Positions 1 through 7,254 of a stretch of DNA of 22,195 bases are shown here, piece by piece. The DNA comes from a virus, in IMG/VR virus record IMGVR_UViG_3300010885_017152, positions 1 through 22,195 of that record. One strand, given 5' to 3'. The notes under the pieces were generated by a model. It did not search any database. It was not told where the DNA came from and saw only the letters and a list, made by a program, of their open reading frames with translations. A program made the translations under genes and the position numbers. Positions within the stretch are counted from its first letter, which is position 1, and every line of letters starts with the position of its first letter.

Positions 1-405
1 GAGCACGGATTCAAGATAGAGGAGATGAAGTTGGGCGCTTCGCTGGAACAAGTTAAGACCGCAGGTCAGCTTGCCGTTAACCGTGAAGACAACGCTGGAA
101 AAGCCTTCGTTGCTTCGCAAAAAGCTGACGCATCAATACAGAATACCTCCTCTTGGGTTTCCAATCTACGAGGAGCCACTCGTCCGTTACTCACTTGGAC
201 GTTCTGTCTGGCTACATTTGTGGTCATTATAATGTCAGCCGTTCTTCCTGAATGGTTGGTAGATGCACCCCCACTGGTTCAGTTTGGCATCACTATGGTC
301 GTAGACATGACAGCCATGATGATCTCTTGGTGGTTTGGTTCTCGCCAAATTGAAAAGCACATGACCCGCTGGGGCAACAAAGACGCAAACGCTTCTGTAT
401 TATAA
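1..405 (+). CDS. Holin-like two/three-TM membrane protein, 5'-truncated by the window edge
   Basis: The frame is open from base 1, with eight codons before the first ATG at 25. That ATG has GAGGAG abutting it with no spacing, so the true start is probably upstream and the gene is partial. Counting from that ATG, the product has a charged, Ala/Gln-rich amphipathic N-terminal part, then two hydrophobic segments at about residues 55-74 and 84-104, then a short basic tail with an SWWFGSR stretch. The RPLLTW motif just before the first membrane segment and the WWFG motif after the second resemble the phage/GTA 'holin of 3TMs' family, which is usually somewhat longer; this fits a missing N-terminus. 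The inferred role is a hole-forming inner-membrane protein in host lysis. It lies one base upstream of a second small membrane protein. Family assignment is from motif memory and is moderately sure; another small phage membrane protein is possible. Confidence 0.7.
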   Translation, partial: EHGFKIEEMKLGASLEQVKTAGQLAVNREDNAGKAFVASQKADASIQNTSSWVSNLRGATRPLLTWTFCLATFVVIIMSAVLPEWLVDAPPLVQFGITMVVDMTAMMISWWFGSRQIEKHMTRWGNKDANASVL

Positions 406-406
406 T

Positions 407-640
407 ATGAGCGACGACATTTTACCTGAAGTGCTTGCAGAACAAATTAAAGCGGATCGTCACGAACGGGATGTTTTTCGCACAGAACTTAAACTAGCAA
501 TAGCAGAATTAAGCGCACAAGTAAAGAAAACCAATGGTCGAGTAACTGCACTTGAACAATGGAGAATGTTTATTCTTGGCGGTTTTGCAGTAGCCATTGC
601 TCCTTGGGCAGTAAACGTAACTAAACTTTTTCATCCTTAA
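407..640 (+). CDS. Small coiled-coil plus one-TM protein, XhlA/holin-accessory-like
   Basis: This 77-residue protein starts one base after the stop of the holin-like gene. Residues about 10-50 form a charged heptad-like helix containing a TNGRVTALEQW stretch. A single hydrophobic segment follows at about residues 54-69, and then a short tail. This layout, an N-terminal coiled coil with a C-terminal membrane anchor, is typical of XhlA-type haemolysin/holin accessory proteins and other small phage lysis proteins. Together with its neighbour it probably forms a lysis pair. No endolysin is visible next to it, so one would have to lie upstream of the window. No Shine-Dalgarno is seen, and coupling to the upstream gene is likely. 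It could instead be a spanin-like or unrelated small membrane protein. Confidence 0.65.
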   Translation: MSDDILPEVLAEQIKADRHERDVFRTELKLAIAELSAQVKKTNGRVTALEQWRMFILGGFAVAIAPWAVNVTKLFHP

Positions 641-646
641 AATACA

Positions 647-1408
647 ATGCTTCCAAAAGACATACCTGCAAGTGCAACGACTGCCGCAAGTGATGACTAT
701 GTGCACCTAAACGGCACAACTAATCATTCACGTAAAATACTTGCAAACCTCTGGGCAATGGTTAATTCGCCAACGTTTACTGGCGTTCCAAAAGCTCCAA
801 CTCCAGACGGCACGCAAGCTAAGGCTTTGGTTACTGTAGATTATAACATGGCTACAGTTTCAACCACTACCGTAACCGCTGCGGTGGCTGCGACGTTATC
901 CGCTTTGTATCCAGTTGGTGAAATCCTAATCACTCACAGAAGTGGAAATCCCGCTACTTGGTTAAGTTTCGGCACTTGGGTAGCTTATGGTGCTGGTCGC
1001 ACCTTGATTGGTTTGGACACTGCAGATGCCGACTACAACGCTATTGACAATGCTAGTGGTGCAAAAACACACACCATTACCACTGCAGAACTTCCAGCAC
1101 ACACGCATACGACGCCAACATACACCGGCACAACTGGCGCTGGTAGTGCACATAGTCATACTGCGGGTGTTTCTCTTCTAGCAACTGCAACGGGTGCTTT
1201 AACAAACGGTTCAACTAGTTCTTCGACTGTAGATAATGTATCCTTTGGAACCGCTGCTGGTGTAATCACTCCAAACACTTCATCCGAAAGTGCACACACT
1301 CACTCGTTTACCGTGCCTGCAGGAACTTCTGGTTCTATTGGTAGTGGCACCGCAATGTCCATCGTTCAGCCTTACATAACCGTCGCCATGTGGCGTAGAA
1401 CCGCTTAA
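647..1408 (+). CDS. Tail-collar / fibre-tip domain protein (baseplate Gp10 C-terminal-like)
   Basis: The product is 253 residues. The first ~90 residues are a short region with an NSPTFTGVPKAPTP motif, as seen in phage tail-fibre linkers. From about residue 90 comes a collar-type domain: GEILITHRSGNPATW, then FGTWVAYGAGRTLIG, then KTHTITTAELPAHTH, ending in QPYITVAMWRRTA. This order is characteristic of phage tail-collar and T4 Gp10 C-terminal-like domains that trimerise at fibre tips. Three HxH motifs (AHTHT, AHSHT, AHTHS) are spaced through a Gly/Ser/Thr/Ala-rich stretch. Such motifs bind iron in the T4 gp37 receptor-binding tip, so metal binding is a reasonable inference. The likely role is host recognition. 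The position between lysis genes and the portal, away from the tail genes, is unusual. The ATG at 647 follows an A-rich leader without a Shine-Dalgarno. Confidence 0.8.
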   Translation: MLPKDIPASATTAASDDYVHLNGTTNHSRKILANLWAMVNSPTFTGVPKAPTPDGTQAKALVTVDYNMATVSTTTVTAAVAATLSALYPVGEILITHRSGNPATWLSFGTWVAYGAGRTLIGLDTADADYNAIDNASGAKTHTITTAELPAHTHTTPTYTGTTGAGSAHSHTAGVSLLATATGALTNGSTSSSTVDNVSFGTAAGVITPNTSSESAHTHSFTVPAGTSGSIGSGTAMSIVQPYITVAMWRRTA

Positions 1409-1412
1409 TACC

Positions 1413-3434
1413 ATGGGAATGCCAAAAGAATTGATTGCGTTGCTTTCACAAGAGCATCCAGACGCAGAGTTTCAAGCAAAGCTTTTACAGAAATGTAAAG
1501 ATTGTGTGAAACTTTCGCGTGATCGTATGAGTCGCTACTACTCTAAGTGGGACCGTTATGACATGGTTTTTCGTGGAGAACGTGTTGCCGATGAAGCAGA
1601 TCGTAAAGCCGCAGAACGTAAAGAACCTGAGAAGATGGTTGTGCCAATGACCTATGCTCAGATTTCTACGTTTGTTGCATTTCTTCAACAGTTATACACG
1701 CAACGCCCAGCATTCTTTGAGTTAGAAGGAACAGGCACAGAAGACGCGCAGGCTGCTAAAGTAGCCGAAGCTGTGCTACAAAATAATCTTGACCATAACA
1801 ACTTCATCGGTGAAAAACTTCCGCAGTTTCTTTTGAATGTTGGACGTTTTGGTCTTGGCATTTTAAAACACTCATGGGTTGAAGAGTCAATTAAGGTTGA
1901 AAAAGATGTGCCAATGGATCTTGGTGGTTTAGCACAAGAACTTGGGATTCAACCACCGTTAACCACCGAACTTGTAGATGAGGTAACTTATCAAGGTAAT
2001 AAAATAGTTAATGTCTCGCCATACCGTTTCTTTCCAGATCCACGGTTGCCGCTTACACGTTTTCAAGAGGGTGAGTTTTGTGCATCTGAAGATGAGTATT
2101 CAGAACATCAATTAAAAACCATGGAAGCGCAGGGCATTATTGCTGGTTTAAAATATGTTCCTAAGTTTCGTGATGAACTTTTACACGAAGGCAAACGTCG
2201 TGTGTCTTTCCAAGATGAAATTGCAAACGCGGATACTACGCGTGGAGAAGATCAAATTAAATACTACTGCATTACCGAAGTTCAAATTGAACTGATTCCC
2301 TATGATTGGATGGTTAACGGCAAGCGACTTGGCCTTTGCAAACAATCGGAAAAATATCTTATTTGGTATGCTAACGATGCACGTATCATACGCTGTGAGC
2401 CTATGGGTTATTTGCATAATAAGTTCACCTATGACGTTTCTCAGTTTTCTAACGATGATATTCGTTACATAAACTTTGGTATTGCAGAAGTGTTAGAAAA
2501 GCTTCAAGAGGTGCAGACTTGGTTTATCAATTCGCACATCACCTCAGTTCGTAAAGTTATTTCTAATTACTTAATCGTAGATCCAAAAGGTATTGAAATC
2601 AAAGACCTTGCAGATCGTAACCCAGTGCTACGTCTTAAACCTTCGGCTGCTGGTTCAGGTGTAGATCGTTGGATTAAACAATTAAATGTTCAGGATGTTA
2701 CGCAAAATCACGTTGGTGATGCGCAGGTCATGGAAAAGTTTGGTCAACAAGCAACAGGTATTACCGAGAACTTACTTGGTCAATTTGCAGCTGGTCGTCG
2801 GTCTGCAAGAGAAGCAGGAAACGTAAATGCGAATGCTGCCGCTCGCTTAGTTTTGACTGGAATGTCTATCTGGCATACCGCATTTAAACCGCTTGGTGCT
2901 AAGTGCTTGTCTAATTGCAGAGATGGTATGACTGTGCCGCAGTTTGTCAAAGTTCTAGGTGAATCTAACATGCAGACACAAGCTGCAGGGCTTGCACAGT
3001 TTTTAGGTCTCTCTGCAATGACTCCTCCAATGCAGAATCCGCCGGTTGGTTTGCATCCTCCATTAGCACCTGCGGAGATCTCAGCATATCGTAAAGTAAA
3101 CAAAGAATCACTAATTGGTAACTATGACTTCCTCACCTTTGACGGAACACTTCCGTCGGCAAAACAACAAACTGCTGCAACTCTTCAAGAGCTTCTTCAG
3201 TTGCTTATTTCAAAGCCAGAACTTGCGCTCCTCTTCCAGTTCAATCCAGTCATCCTTCTCAACGAAATCTTGGAACTTCGAGGGATCAGGAATACCGATA
3301 GATTCCGGCTCACCCCAGACGCGGCTCAACAGCTTATCCAGTTGGCTGGAGCAGCCAGAAACGCGGTTTCAACTCAACCAGCTCGCCCAGGAGTCGGTAG
3401 CCCTCAAGGAAATAGTAATCAACCGCGTTCCTAA
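1413..3434 (+). CDS. Portal protein (head-to-tail connector ring)
   Basis: The product is 673 residues, typical for podoviral portals. The N-terminus is basic and helical. It is followed by VPMTYAQISTFVAFLQQLYT with a QRPAFFELEG stretch, then a PYRFFPDPRLP motif near residue 205 and an ITENLLG...RRSAREAG stretch around 450-470. These match the pattern seen in portal proteins of podo-like phages. The C-terminus (about 570-650) carries the YDFLTFDGTLPS-type segment and ends in a Pro/Gly/Asn-rich tail. The portal forms the dodecameric ring at one capsid vertex through which DNA is packaged and ejected. A second Met lies two codons later, and no Shine-Dalgarno is seen before either. The last ~310 bases overlap an ORF in the +1 frame. 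The next genes are scaffold and capsid, which fits a head module. Confidence 0.88.
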   Translation: MGMPKELIALLSQEHPDAEFQAKLLQKCKDCVKLSRDRMSRYYSKWDRYDMVFRGERVADEADRKAAERKEPEKMVVPMTYAQISTFVAFLQQLYTQRPAFFELEGTGTEDAQAAKVAEAVLQNNLDHNNFIGEKLPQFLLNVGRFGLGILKHSWVEESIKVEKDVPMDLGGLAQELGIQPPLTTELVDEVTYQGNKIVNVSPYRFFPDPRLPLTRFQEGEFCASEDEYSEHQLKTMEAQGIIAGLKYVPKFRDELLHEGKRRVSFQDEIANADTTRGEDQIKYYCITEVQIELIPYDWMVNGKRLGLCKQSEKYLIWYANDARIIRCEPMGYLHNKFTYDVSQFSNDDIRYINFGIAEVLEKLQEVQTWFINSHITSVRKVISNYLIVDPKGIEIKDLADRNPVLRLKPSAAGSGVDRWIKQLNVQDVTQNHVGDAQVMEKFGQQATGITENLLGQFAAGRRSAREAGNVNANAAARLVLTGMSIWHTAFKPLGAKCLSNCRDGMTVPQFVKVLGESNMQTQAAGLAQFLGLSAMTPPMQNPPVGLHPPLAPAEISAYRKVNKESLIGNYDFLTFDGTLPSAKQQTAATLQELLQLLISKPELALLFQFNPVILLNEILELRGIRNTDRFRLTPDAAQQLIQLAGAARNAVSTQPARPGVGSPQGNSNQPRS

Positions 3435-3570
3435 GGATCACGCAGAAGTCATTTTACGAGAACAGACCATCGGGGAAATACGCGGCCTTGAACGGTTATA
3501 CAATCTAGCTCAGATTGAACTCGAAGAACTCCGCGCTAAACTTAAAGAACAAGAAGACGAAAAAGGTTAA
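3124..3570 (+). CDS. Small charged helical protein overlapping the portal 3' end in the +1 frame; start uncertain
   Basis: Its frame is +1 relative to the portal. Only the C-terminal ~70 residues look like genuine protein: from LEQPETRFQLN onward there is a charged helix with INRVPKDHAEVILREQ and IRGLERLYNLAQIELEEL. A short protein of this flavour is common between portal and scaffold in podovirus-like phages. Upstream of that the frame reads as Ser/Phe-rich sequence and is probably a shadow of the portal. The problem is the start. ATG 3124 (TTG at 3115) is the only in-frame ATG, and after TTG codons near 3136 and 3220 there is no ATG, GTG or TTG in the convincing part. Translation could begin at ATG 3124 (148 aa), at a rare codon such as CTG 3346 (74 aa), or by +1 frameshifting near the portal stop at 3432. 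The end at 3570 is secure. Function is unknown; a head-assembly role is inferred from position. Confidence 0.6.
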   Translation: MTSSPLTEHFRRQNNKLLQLFKSFFSCLFQSQNLRSSSSSIQSSFSTKSWNFEGSGIPIDSGSPQTRLNSLSSWLEQPETRFQLNQLAQESVALKEIVINRVPKDHAEVILREQTIGEIRGLERLYNLAQIELEELRAKLKEQEDEKG

Positions 3571-3576
3571 TTAAAC

Positions 3577-4524
3577 ATGAATATTAAACATAACTTGCTT
3601 TACGCTCCCGCCGGTGATGCTATGTCAGCTGGTGGCGAGACGGCTAGTGCAAGTCCAACCACAAACACAGACATGGAAAATGTCTGGACTGATCACGTAT
3701 CTGACAGTGCAAACCAAAATACTGAAGCACCAGCTACAACTCCAGCAGTTTCGCCAACTACTACAGTTGCAAGCGCAAACTCTAATGCTCAAACTCAGCA
3801 ACCCGCAGGGCAGACTCCGCCGGTGGCTCAGACTGCAGCGACTCAACAGGCGCTGAGTCCAGAACAGATTGCAGACATTGCAGCACAAGCTGCTGTTCGG
3901 GTTAATCAGTCATCTGCGCAAAGCGGTAAAACAACTGCACAAGAACAGGCTCAGCCAGCAATGAGTCAGGAGCAGTTTAATAAAACATTCAATGTCGTTC
4001 AACTTGACCAAGCTGGATTTACGGAAATCATGGGTTACACTCCTGATTCTCCTAAGCAAGTTGAAGCTCTTAATAATTTTGCACAGGGTGTCGTTCGTCA
4101 AGCTTTGACAATGGCACAGGTGCACGTGCAGAGTGTCACTCGTGATCTTGAACAGCGTTTTGGATCGGTTGTAAATCCCATTACGGCTGAACGCGATGCA
4201 CAAGTAGGTGCTCAACTCCAACAGGAGTTTTTCCAAACCCATCCACAGCTTAAAGCAGCTGAACCTTTGGTAATCGAGATTGCCAATAAGGTTAAAGCTT
4301 CTGGTCGTAAGTTCCAAACTCGCGAAGAAGCATTCAATTTTGTCGCAGAAGAAACGCGGCGGTTGCTCCCTCAGGGATTCCAATCTCCGACAACGGGAAT
4401 AAACCCTCCCCAAACAAGGTCAGTTACGCGTCAAATGACCCCGACTTCGGTCGGAGGGCAAGTGTCGGCAAGGACAGGTTCTGCGGCAGCCGGACCAAGT
4501 GACGCCAAGGCCATCTTTGGCTAA
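3577..4524 (+). CDS. Capsid scaffolding / head assembly protein
   Basis: This 315-residue protein lies directly before the major capsid gene, the usual place for scaffold. Residues about 20-115 are low-complexity (Ala, Thr, Gln, Ser, Asn, Pro) and probably disordered. Residues about 120-270 are charged and helical, with FNVVQLDQAGFTEIMGYTP, a VHVQSVTRDLEQRFG helix and FFQTHPQLKAAEPLV. The last ~35 residues are basic and Ser/Gly-rich, like the capsid-binding tails of scaffolds. Scaffolds guide coat-protein polymerisation around the portal and are then removed. The start ATG at 3577 follows TTAATTAAAC with no Shine-Dalgarno; a later in-frame Met at codon 15 is possible. The assignment rests mainly on position and composition. 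Confidence 0.72.
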   Translation: MNIKHNLLYAPAGDAMSAGGETASASPTTNTDMENVWTDHVSDSANQNTEAPATTPAVSPTTTVASANSNAQTQQPAGQTPPVAQTAATQQALSPEQIADIAAQAAVRVNQSSAQSGKTTAQEQAQPAMSQEQFNKTFNVVQLDQAGFTEIMGYTPDSPKQVEALNNFAQGVVRQALTMAQVHVQSVTRDLEQRFGSVVNPITAERDAQVGAQLQQEFFQTHPQLKAAEPLVIEIANKVKASGRKFQTREEAFNFVAEETRRLLPQGFQSPTTGINPPQTRSVTRQMTPTSVGGQVSARTGSAAAGPSDAKAIFG

Positions 4525-4548
4525 CTGACATATTAGGAAACAAACATC

Positions 4549-5922
4549 ATGGCAATACTAGGACTCATCAATTCGGAGTCGTTCTCATCGGAGCGGTTTA
4601 AAAACGTTCGTCGTAGCGTTTTTTACTTCTATCCTAACGGAGCGGCTCCTCTTACTGGTCTAATCTCTCTCCTCAAGGAAGAGGTTACTAACGATCCGGA
4701 ATATAAGTGGTATGAAAAACGTCTGCCTGAGCAGAAGTTGAACACCGCTGCTATCTCCTCAACCATTCCTTTCTACGCTACTGCTATTACTGTAGCTGGT
4801 GGTTTGGTCACTGCGGCCACTATTGCGGCTGCAGACATTACCTTTACTGCGGATACCCAATACGCTGTAAAGACTGCTGCTGGTCCAGATAACATCTACC
4901 GCATTGGTCATCTTATCCGTATCTCCGCGCTGGATACCGCAGGCAATCAGCAGGAAGTTATTGGTCGCGTTAATGCGATTAACAACGCTTCTGCCTCGCC
5001 TGCCAACGTAGTTGGATTTATTGCAACGCGCACGGTTTCCGCTGCCGTTGTTTATAACTCTTCCGCTAACGTGGGTATCGAGATGCTCGTTGTTGGTTCC
5101 GCTTTTGCCGAGGGCTCCCTCGACATTTCCAGCGGTATCTACAACCTTCCAGTCAATCCTTATTCCTACACGCAGATTTTCCGCACTCCGTTCCAGATTA
5201 CTGGCACGGCGTTAAAGACCTCTGCAAAGTTCGATGAGACTGGTGTCTACAAGGACATGGCCAAAGAGAACTCGGTCAATCATATGATCGAGATGGAGAA
5301 AAACTACATCTTCGGTGAGCGAAATGTGTTTAGCTCTAACGGAACCGTCGTTCGCACGATGGGTGGTATTCTCTGGTATCTCCGTCAGTGGGAGGCTGGT
5401 GCTACCTATGGTAACTCCGCTGCTACCACGGACACGGATGATAACAAGCGTATCATCACCAACTCCACGGGCGTTCTTACCGAGCGCACCTACAACAAGT
5501 ATCTGGAGCGTCTGTTCCGCGTTACTAACAATAAGAGTAACGAGAAACTAGTGCTCTGCGGTTCTGGCTTCCTCTCCGTCATTAATCAGATGTATGTCGG
5601 AAAGACGGTCTTGAACTGCGATATGCCAATGACGGATACCTACGGCATGGATGTGCTGAAACATCGCACGCCCTTCGGGACGATCTACTACAAGACGCAC
5701 CCTCTGTTCTCGCAGAATGCCACCCTCCGTAACAACGCGTTGTTCCTGGATGTCCAGAACTTCGTTTATCGTTACATGGATGGCCGCGACACCGCTCTCC
5801 TCAAGGATCGTCAGGCAAATGATGCCGACTATCGCAAGGACGAGTGGCTCACTGAAGCTGGTCTTGAGGTCCGCTTCCCTGAGTCTCACCTCTACCTCCA
5901 GAACGTGCTCGACGCACGCTAA
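4549..5922 (+). CDS. Major capsid protein
   Basis: The product is 457 residues. The N-terminus has SERFKNVRRSVFYFYPNGAAP, then LLKEEVTNDPEYKWYEKRLP, a pattern I associate with podoviral major capsid proteins of the HK97-fold type. A Val/Ala/Thr-rich beta region (about 80-200) contains VIGRVNAIN and reads like an inserted domain. Then comes NPYSYTQIFRTPFQITGTAL and a helix with MIEMEKNYIFGERN (the spine-helix type region). The C-terminal half has TYNKYLERLFRVTNN and LCGSGFLSVINQMY. The gene is visibly richer in GC and C-ending codons (AAC, TAC, ATC, CTC, TCC) than its neighbours; one 60-base row (5641-5700) is about 55% GC, against about 32% for 8461-8520 in the tail gene. This fits translational selection on the most abundant virion protein. 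Position after scaffold supports the call. Confidence 0.88.
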   Translation: MAILGLINSESFSSERFKNVRRSVFYFYPNGAAPLTGLISLLKEEVTNDPEYKWYEKRLPEQKLNTAAISSTIPFYATAITVAGGLVTAATIAAADITFTADTQYAVKTAAGPDNIYRIGHLIRISALDTAGNQQEVIGRVNAINNASASPANVVGFIATRTVSAAVVYNSSANVGIEMLVVGSAFAEGSLDISSGIYNLPVNPYSYTQIFRTPFQITGTALKTSAKFDETGVYKDMAKENSVNHMIEMEKNYIFGERNVFSSNGTVVRTMGGILWYLRQWEAGATYGNSAATTDTDDNKRIITNSTGVLTERTYNKYLERLFRVTNNKSNEKLVLCGSGFLSVINQMYVGKTVLNCDMPMTDTYGMDVLKHRTPFGTIYYKTHPLFSQNATLRNNALFLDVQNFVYRYMDGRDTALLKDRQANDADYRKDEWLTEAGLEVRFPESHLYLQNVLDAR

Positions 5923-5928
5923 ACTAAC

Positions 5929-6276
5929 ATGGCTGCAATCACTAACTCAAACGTAACGGAAATTGAATCCTATGACTTGGGAACACGTCAAGGGAAACTA
6001 ACTGCGTTACGTCGGCGTGTCGCTATTGTGCTTTCGTCACAAGGCGGCACTGCTGGAGATATACCCGCGAGCGTGCTTGGGTTTTCAGAAATCTACTACG
6101 CAAATGCCATGCTACTGGACGTTTCTGGAACTCCGAAAGCCGCTCTTGTCATGGTTGCAAAAGATGGTTCTGAGATCATTCCTATTGACCTCAACCAAGC
6201 AACCGACGCTAATCGCACAGCGCGTGCAAGTATTACCGGAACTCTCTATATCACCATAGAAGGTCGCGGTCTTTAA
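5929..6276 (+). CDS. Small protein after the capsid gene, possible head decoration/cement protein
   Basis: The product is 115 residues and starts six bases after the capsid stop with an AACTAAC leader and no Shine-Dalgarno. It has an early basic stretch (LTALRRRVAIVLSSQ), an IPASVLGFSEIYYANAMLLDVSG segment and a beta-rich end (ASITGTLYITIEGRGL). There is no signal peptide or membrane segment. Small proteins directly after the coat gene often decorate or cement the capsid, and a predominantly beta composition fits that. I do not recognise a named family, so the role is inferred from position only. It could also be a head-completion protein. Confidence 0.65.
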   Translation: MAAITNSNVTEIESYDLGTRQGKLTALRRRVAIVLSSQGGTAGDIPASVLGFSEIYYANAMLLDVSGTPKAALVMVAKDGSEIIPIDLNQATDANRTARASITGTLYITIEGRGL

Positions 6277-6294
6277 CCTAAACAAAACAATAAA

Positions 6295-6486
6295 ATGGAC
6301 ACATCACCCATCAAAAACCTACGCACCGCCGTTGTTACCACTAGCACTGGTAAGAACGTGACCGACACTAACGTTCTTAAAGGAGAGGCTAGCGATAGTC
6401 TCACTGGCAAGAACTCTACCATGCAGTATTCAAACTCTGGTGGTATTGACAAGAGCAATCTTGGTGGTCTGCCTAGCGGCAAATAA
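6295..6486 (+). CDS. 63-residue Ser/Thr/Gly/Asn-rich small protein of unknown function
   Basis: The ATG at 6295 follows an A-rich leader (AAACAATAAA) and lies 18 bases after the previous stop. The product has no hydrophobic segment and no cysteine. It is composed largely of Ser, Thr, Gly, Asn and Lys, with STGKN and LTGKN repeated 20-odd residues apart, and it ends in GGLPSGK. It is probably disordered or an extended peptide. Its place between capsid and connector, in the same transcription direction and with a similar leader to its neighbours, supports it being a real late gene. No function is assigned. Its stop codon lies inside the first hairpin of the following intergenic region. Confidence 0.55.
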   Translation: MDTSPIKNLRTAVVTTSTGKNVTDTNVLKGEASDSLTGKNSTMQYSNSGGIDKSNLGGLPSGK

Positions 6487-6502
6487 GAGTATCTAACTCT
6501 TA
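6484..6502 (+). other. Short hairpin at the stop codon of the 63-residue gene
   Basis: TAAGAGT (6484-6490) and ACTCTTA (6496-6502) are a perfect 7-bp inverted repeat with a 5-base loop. The stem includes the TAA stop codon. It has no following T-run. It sits seven bases upstream of a much stronger hairpin. It may be a 3'-end stabiliser or a protein-binding palindrome. Confidence 0.4.
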
Positions 6503-6508
6503 ATCCAC

Positions 6509-6545
6509 GGCCCGGTATTGTTCAATATTTGAACGATACTGGGCT
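6509..6545 (+). terminator. Strong 17-bp hairpin between capsid and connector genes, possible attenuator/terminator
   Basis: The arms 6509-6525 and 6529-6545 pair over 17 bp, 14 Watson-Crick and three G-U, with a 3-base TAT loop. This is far longer than chance intergenic pairing. The downstream sequence TCTTCAGTAT is pyrimidine-leaning but not a true U-tract, so termination would be partial or need a partner. In T7 a partial terminator sits just after the capsid gene and before the tail-tube gene, and this hairpin has the same relative position. It ends 10 bases before the ATG at 6556, so it could also control translation of the connector or be an RNase-processing site. The hairpin is seen directly; the function is inferred. 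Confidence 0.5.
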
Positions 6546-6555
6546 TCTTCAGTAT

Positions 6556-7254
6556 ATGAACTTCGGTAATTTAAAGACTTATATTGCTGCTTACATTAAC
6601 CGCGATCCCGACAGCTTTGTTCGGGGCAGCATTGATTTGTTAGGTCTTGCTATTAACGACGCAAAAAGGTCGGCTTTGCGTAGACATAATTTCACGGTTT
6701 TGAGAAGTCGTGGATTTGTAATTGCTGCAACAACGGGCACAGAGTTAGCTGCAATTACGACATTACCCATATCACAGTATCCAACGGCGCCAACGATGTT
6801 AGTAAAAAAGATTGAATCTTGCTGGCAATTTGAGGCTACTAACTTGTTAAAGATTCGTCAAATCCCGTTTATTTTGGAATCGGATCTTCATAACATCATT
6901 CCGATGATGGAAGATTCGGTAACTTTTCCAGTTTCAAATCCTGTGACTTTTAAGTATCGTGCCTATGTGCGTGGCACTAAACTTTATGTTTCGGGTTTAC
7001 AAACTAACATGGAACTACTAGTTGATGTAACTTTAGATCTTCCTGATTATGTTGCAGATGGAGATTCTGATTTTCTTAGTGAACGGTATCCTGATTGGTT
7101 TTTATTCAAGGCTTTGATGCAGCTTAACGCTTATTTAAAAGAAACTGAACGCATTCAAGTTTCAAAAGCGTTACTTGACCAAGCATGGGACGAGATTATG
7201 CAAGACGATAATGAGCGTGTTGGTAACCACAATTCTGCTAATTCACTAGAGTAA
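6556..7254 (+). CDS. Head-tail connector / tail tubular A-like protein
   Basis: I place the start at ATG 6556 (232 aa). An upstream TTG at 6529 lies inside the 3' arm of a hairpin, and the protein reads best from MNFGNLKTYIAAYINR. The N-terminal helices (NRDPDSFVRGSIDLLGLAINDAKRSALRRHNF split across residues ~14-45) resemble the start of T7 gp11-type gatekeeper/adaptor proteins. A beta-rich middle (FKYRAYVRGTKLYVSG, LLVDVTLDLPDY) follows, and a helical end with FLSERYPDWFLFKALMQLNAY. That last motif is typical of phage connector proteins, where a tyrosine-aspartate-tryptophan turn precedes a helix. Proteins of this type form the ring between portal and nozzle. The gene ends in TAATG, overlapping the next start by one base. 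Codon use is AT-rich compared with the capsid gene. Confidence 0.72.
   Translation: MNFGNLKTYIAAYINRDPDSFVRGSIDLLGLAINDAKRSALRRHNFTVLRSRGFVIAATTGTELAAITTLPISQYPTAPTMLVKKIESCWQFEATNLLKIRQIPFILESDLHNIIPMMEDSVTFPVSNPVTFKYRAYVRGTKLYVSGLQTNMELLVDVTLDLPDYVADGDSDFLSERYPDWFLFKALMQLNAYLKETERIQVSKALLDQAWDEIMQDDNERVGNHNSANSLE

Noticed and set aside
962-1159. Cys-rich minus-strand ORF opposite the collar gene
   Set aside because: It lies wholly inside a convincing + gene. Its odd composition is the reverse reading of repeated Thr/Ala/His codons.
3614-3888. Overlapping + and - ORFs inside the scaffold low-complexity region
   Set aside because: They arise from repetitive Gln/Ala/Thr codons; the Leu/Gln-rich or Cys/Ser-rich translations have no domain character.
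6529-6555. TTG start at 6529 for the connector gene
   Set aside because: The TTG is within the 3' arm of a 17-bp hairpin, and the added residues are not protein-like. ATG 6556 gives a family-like N-terminus.
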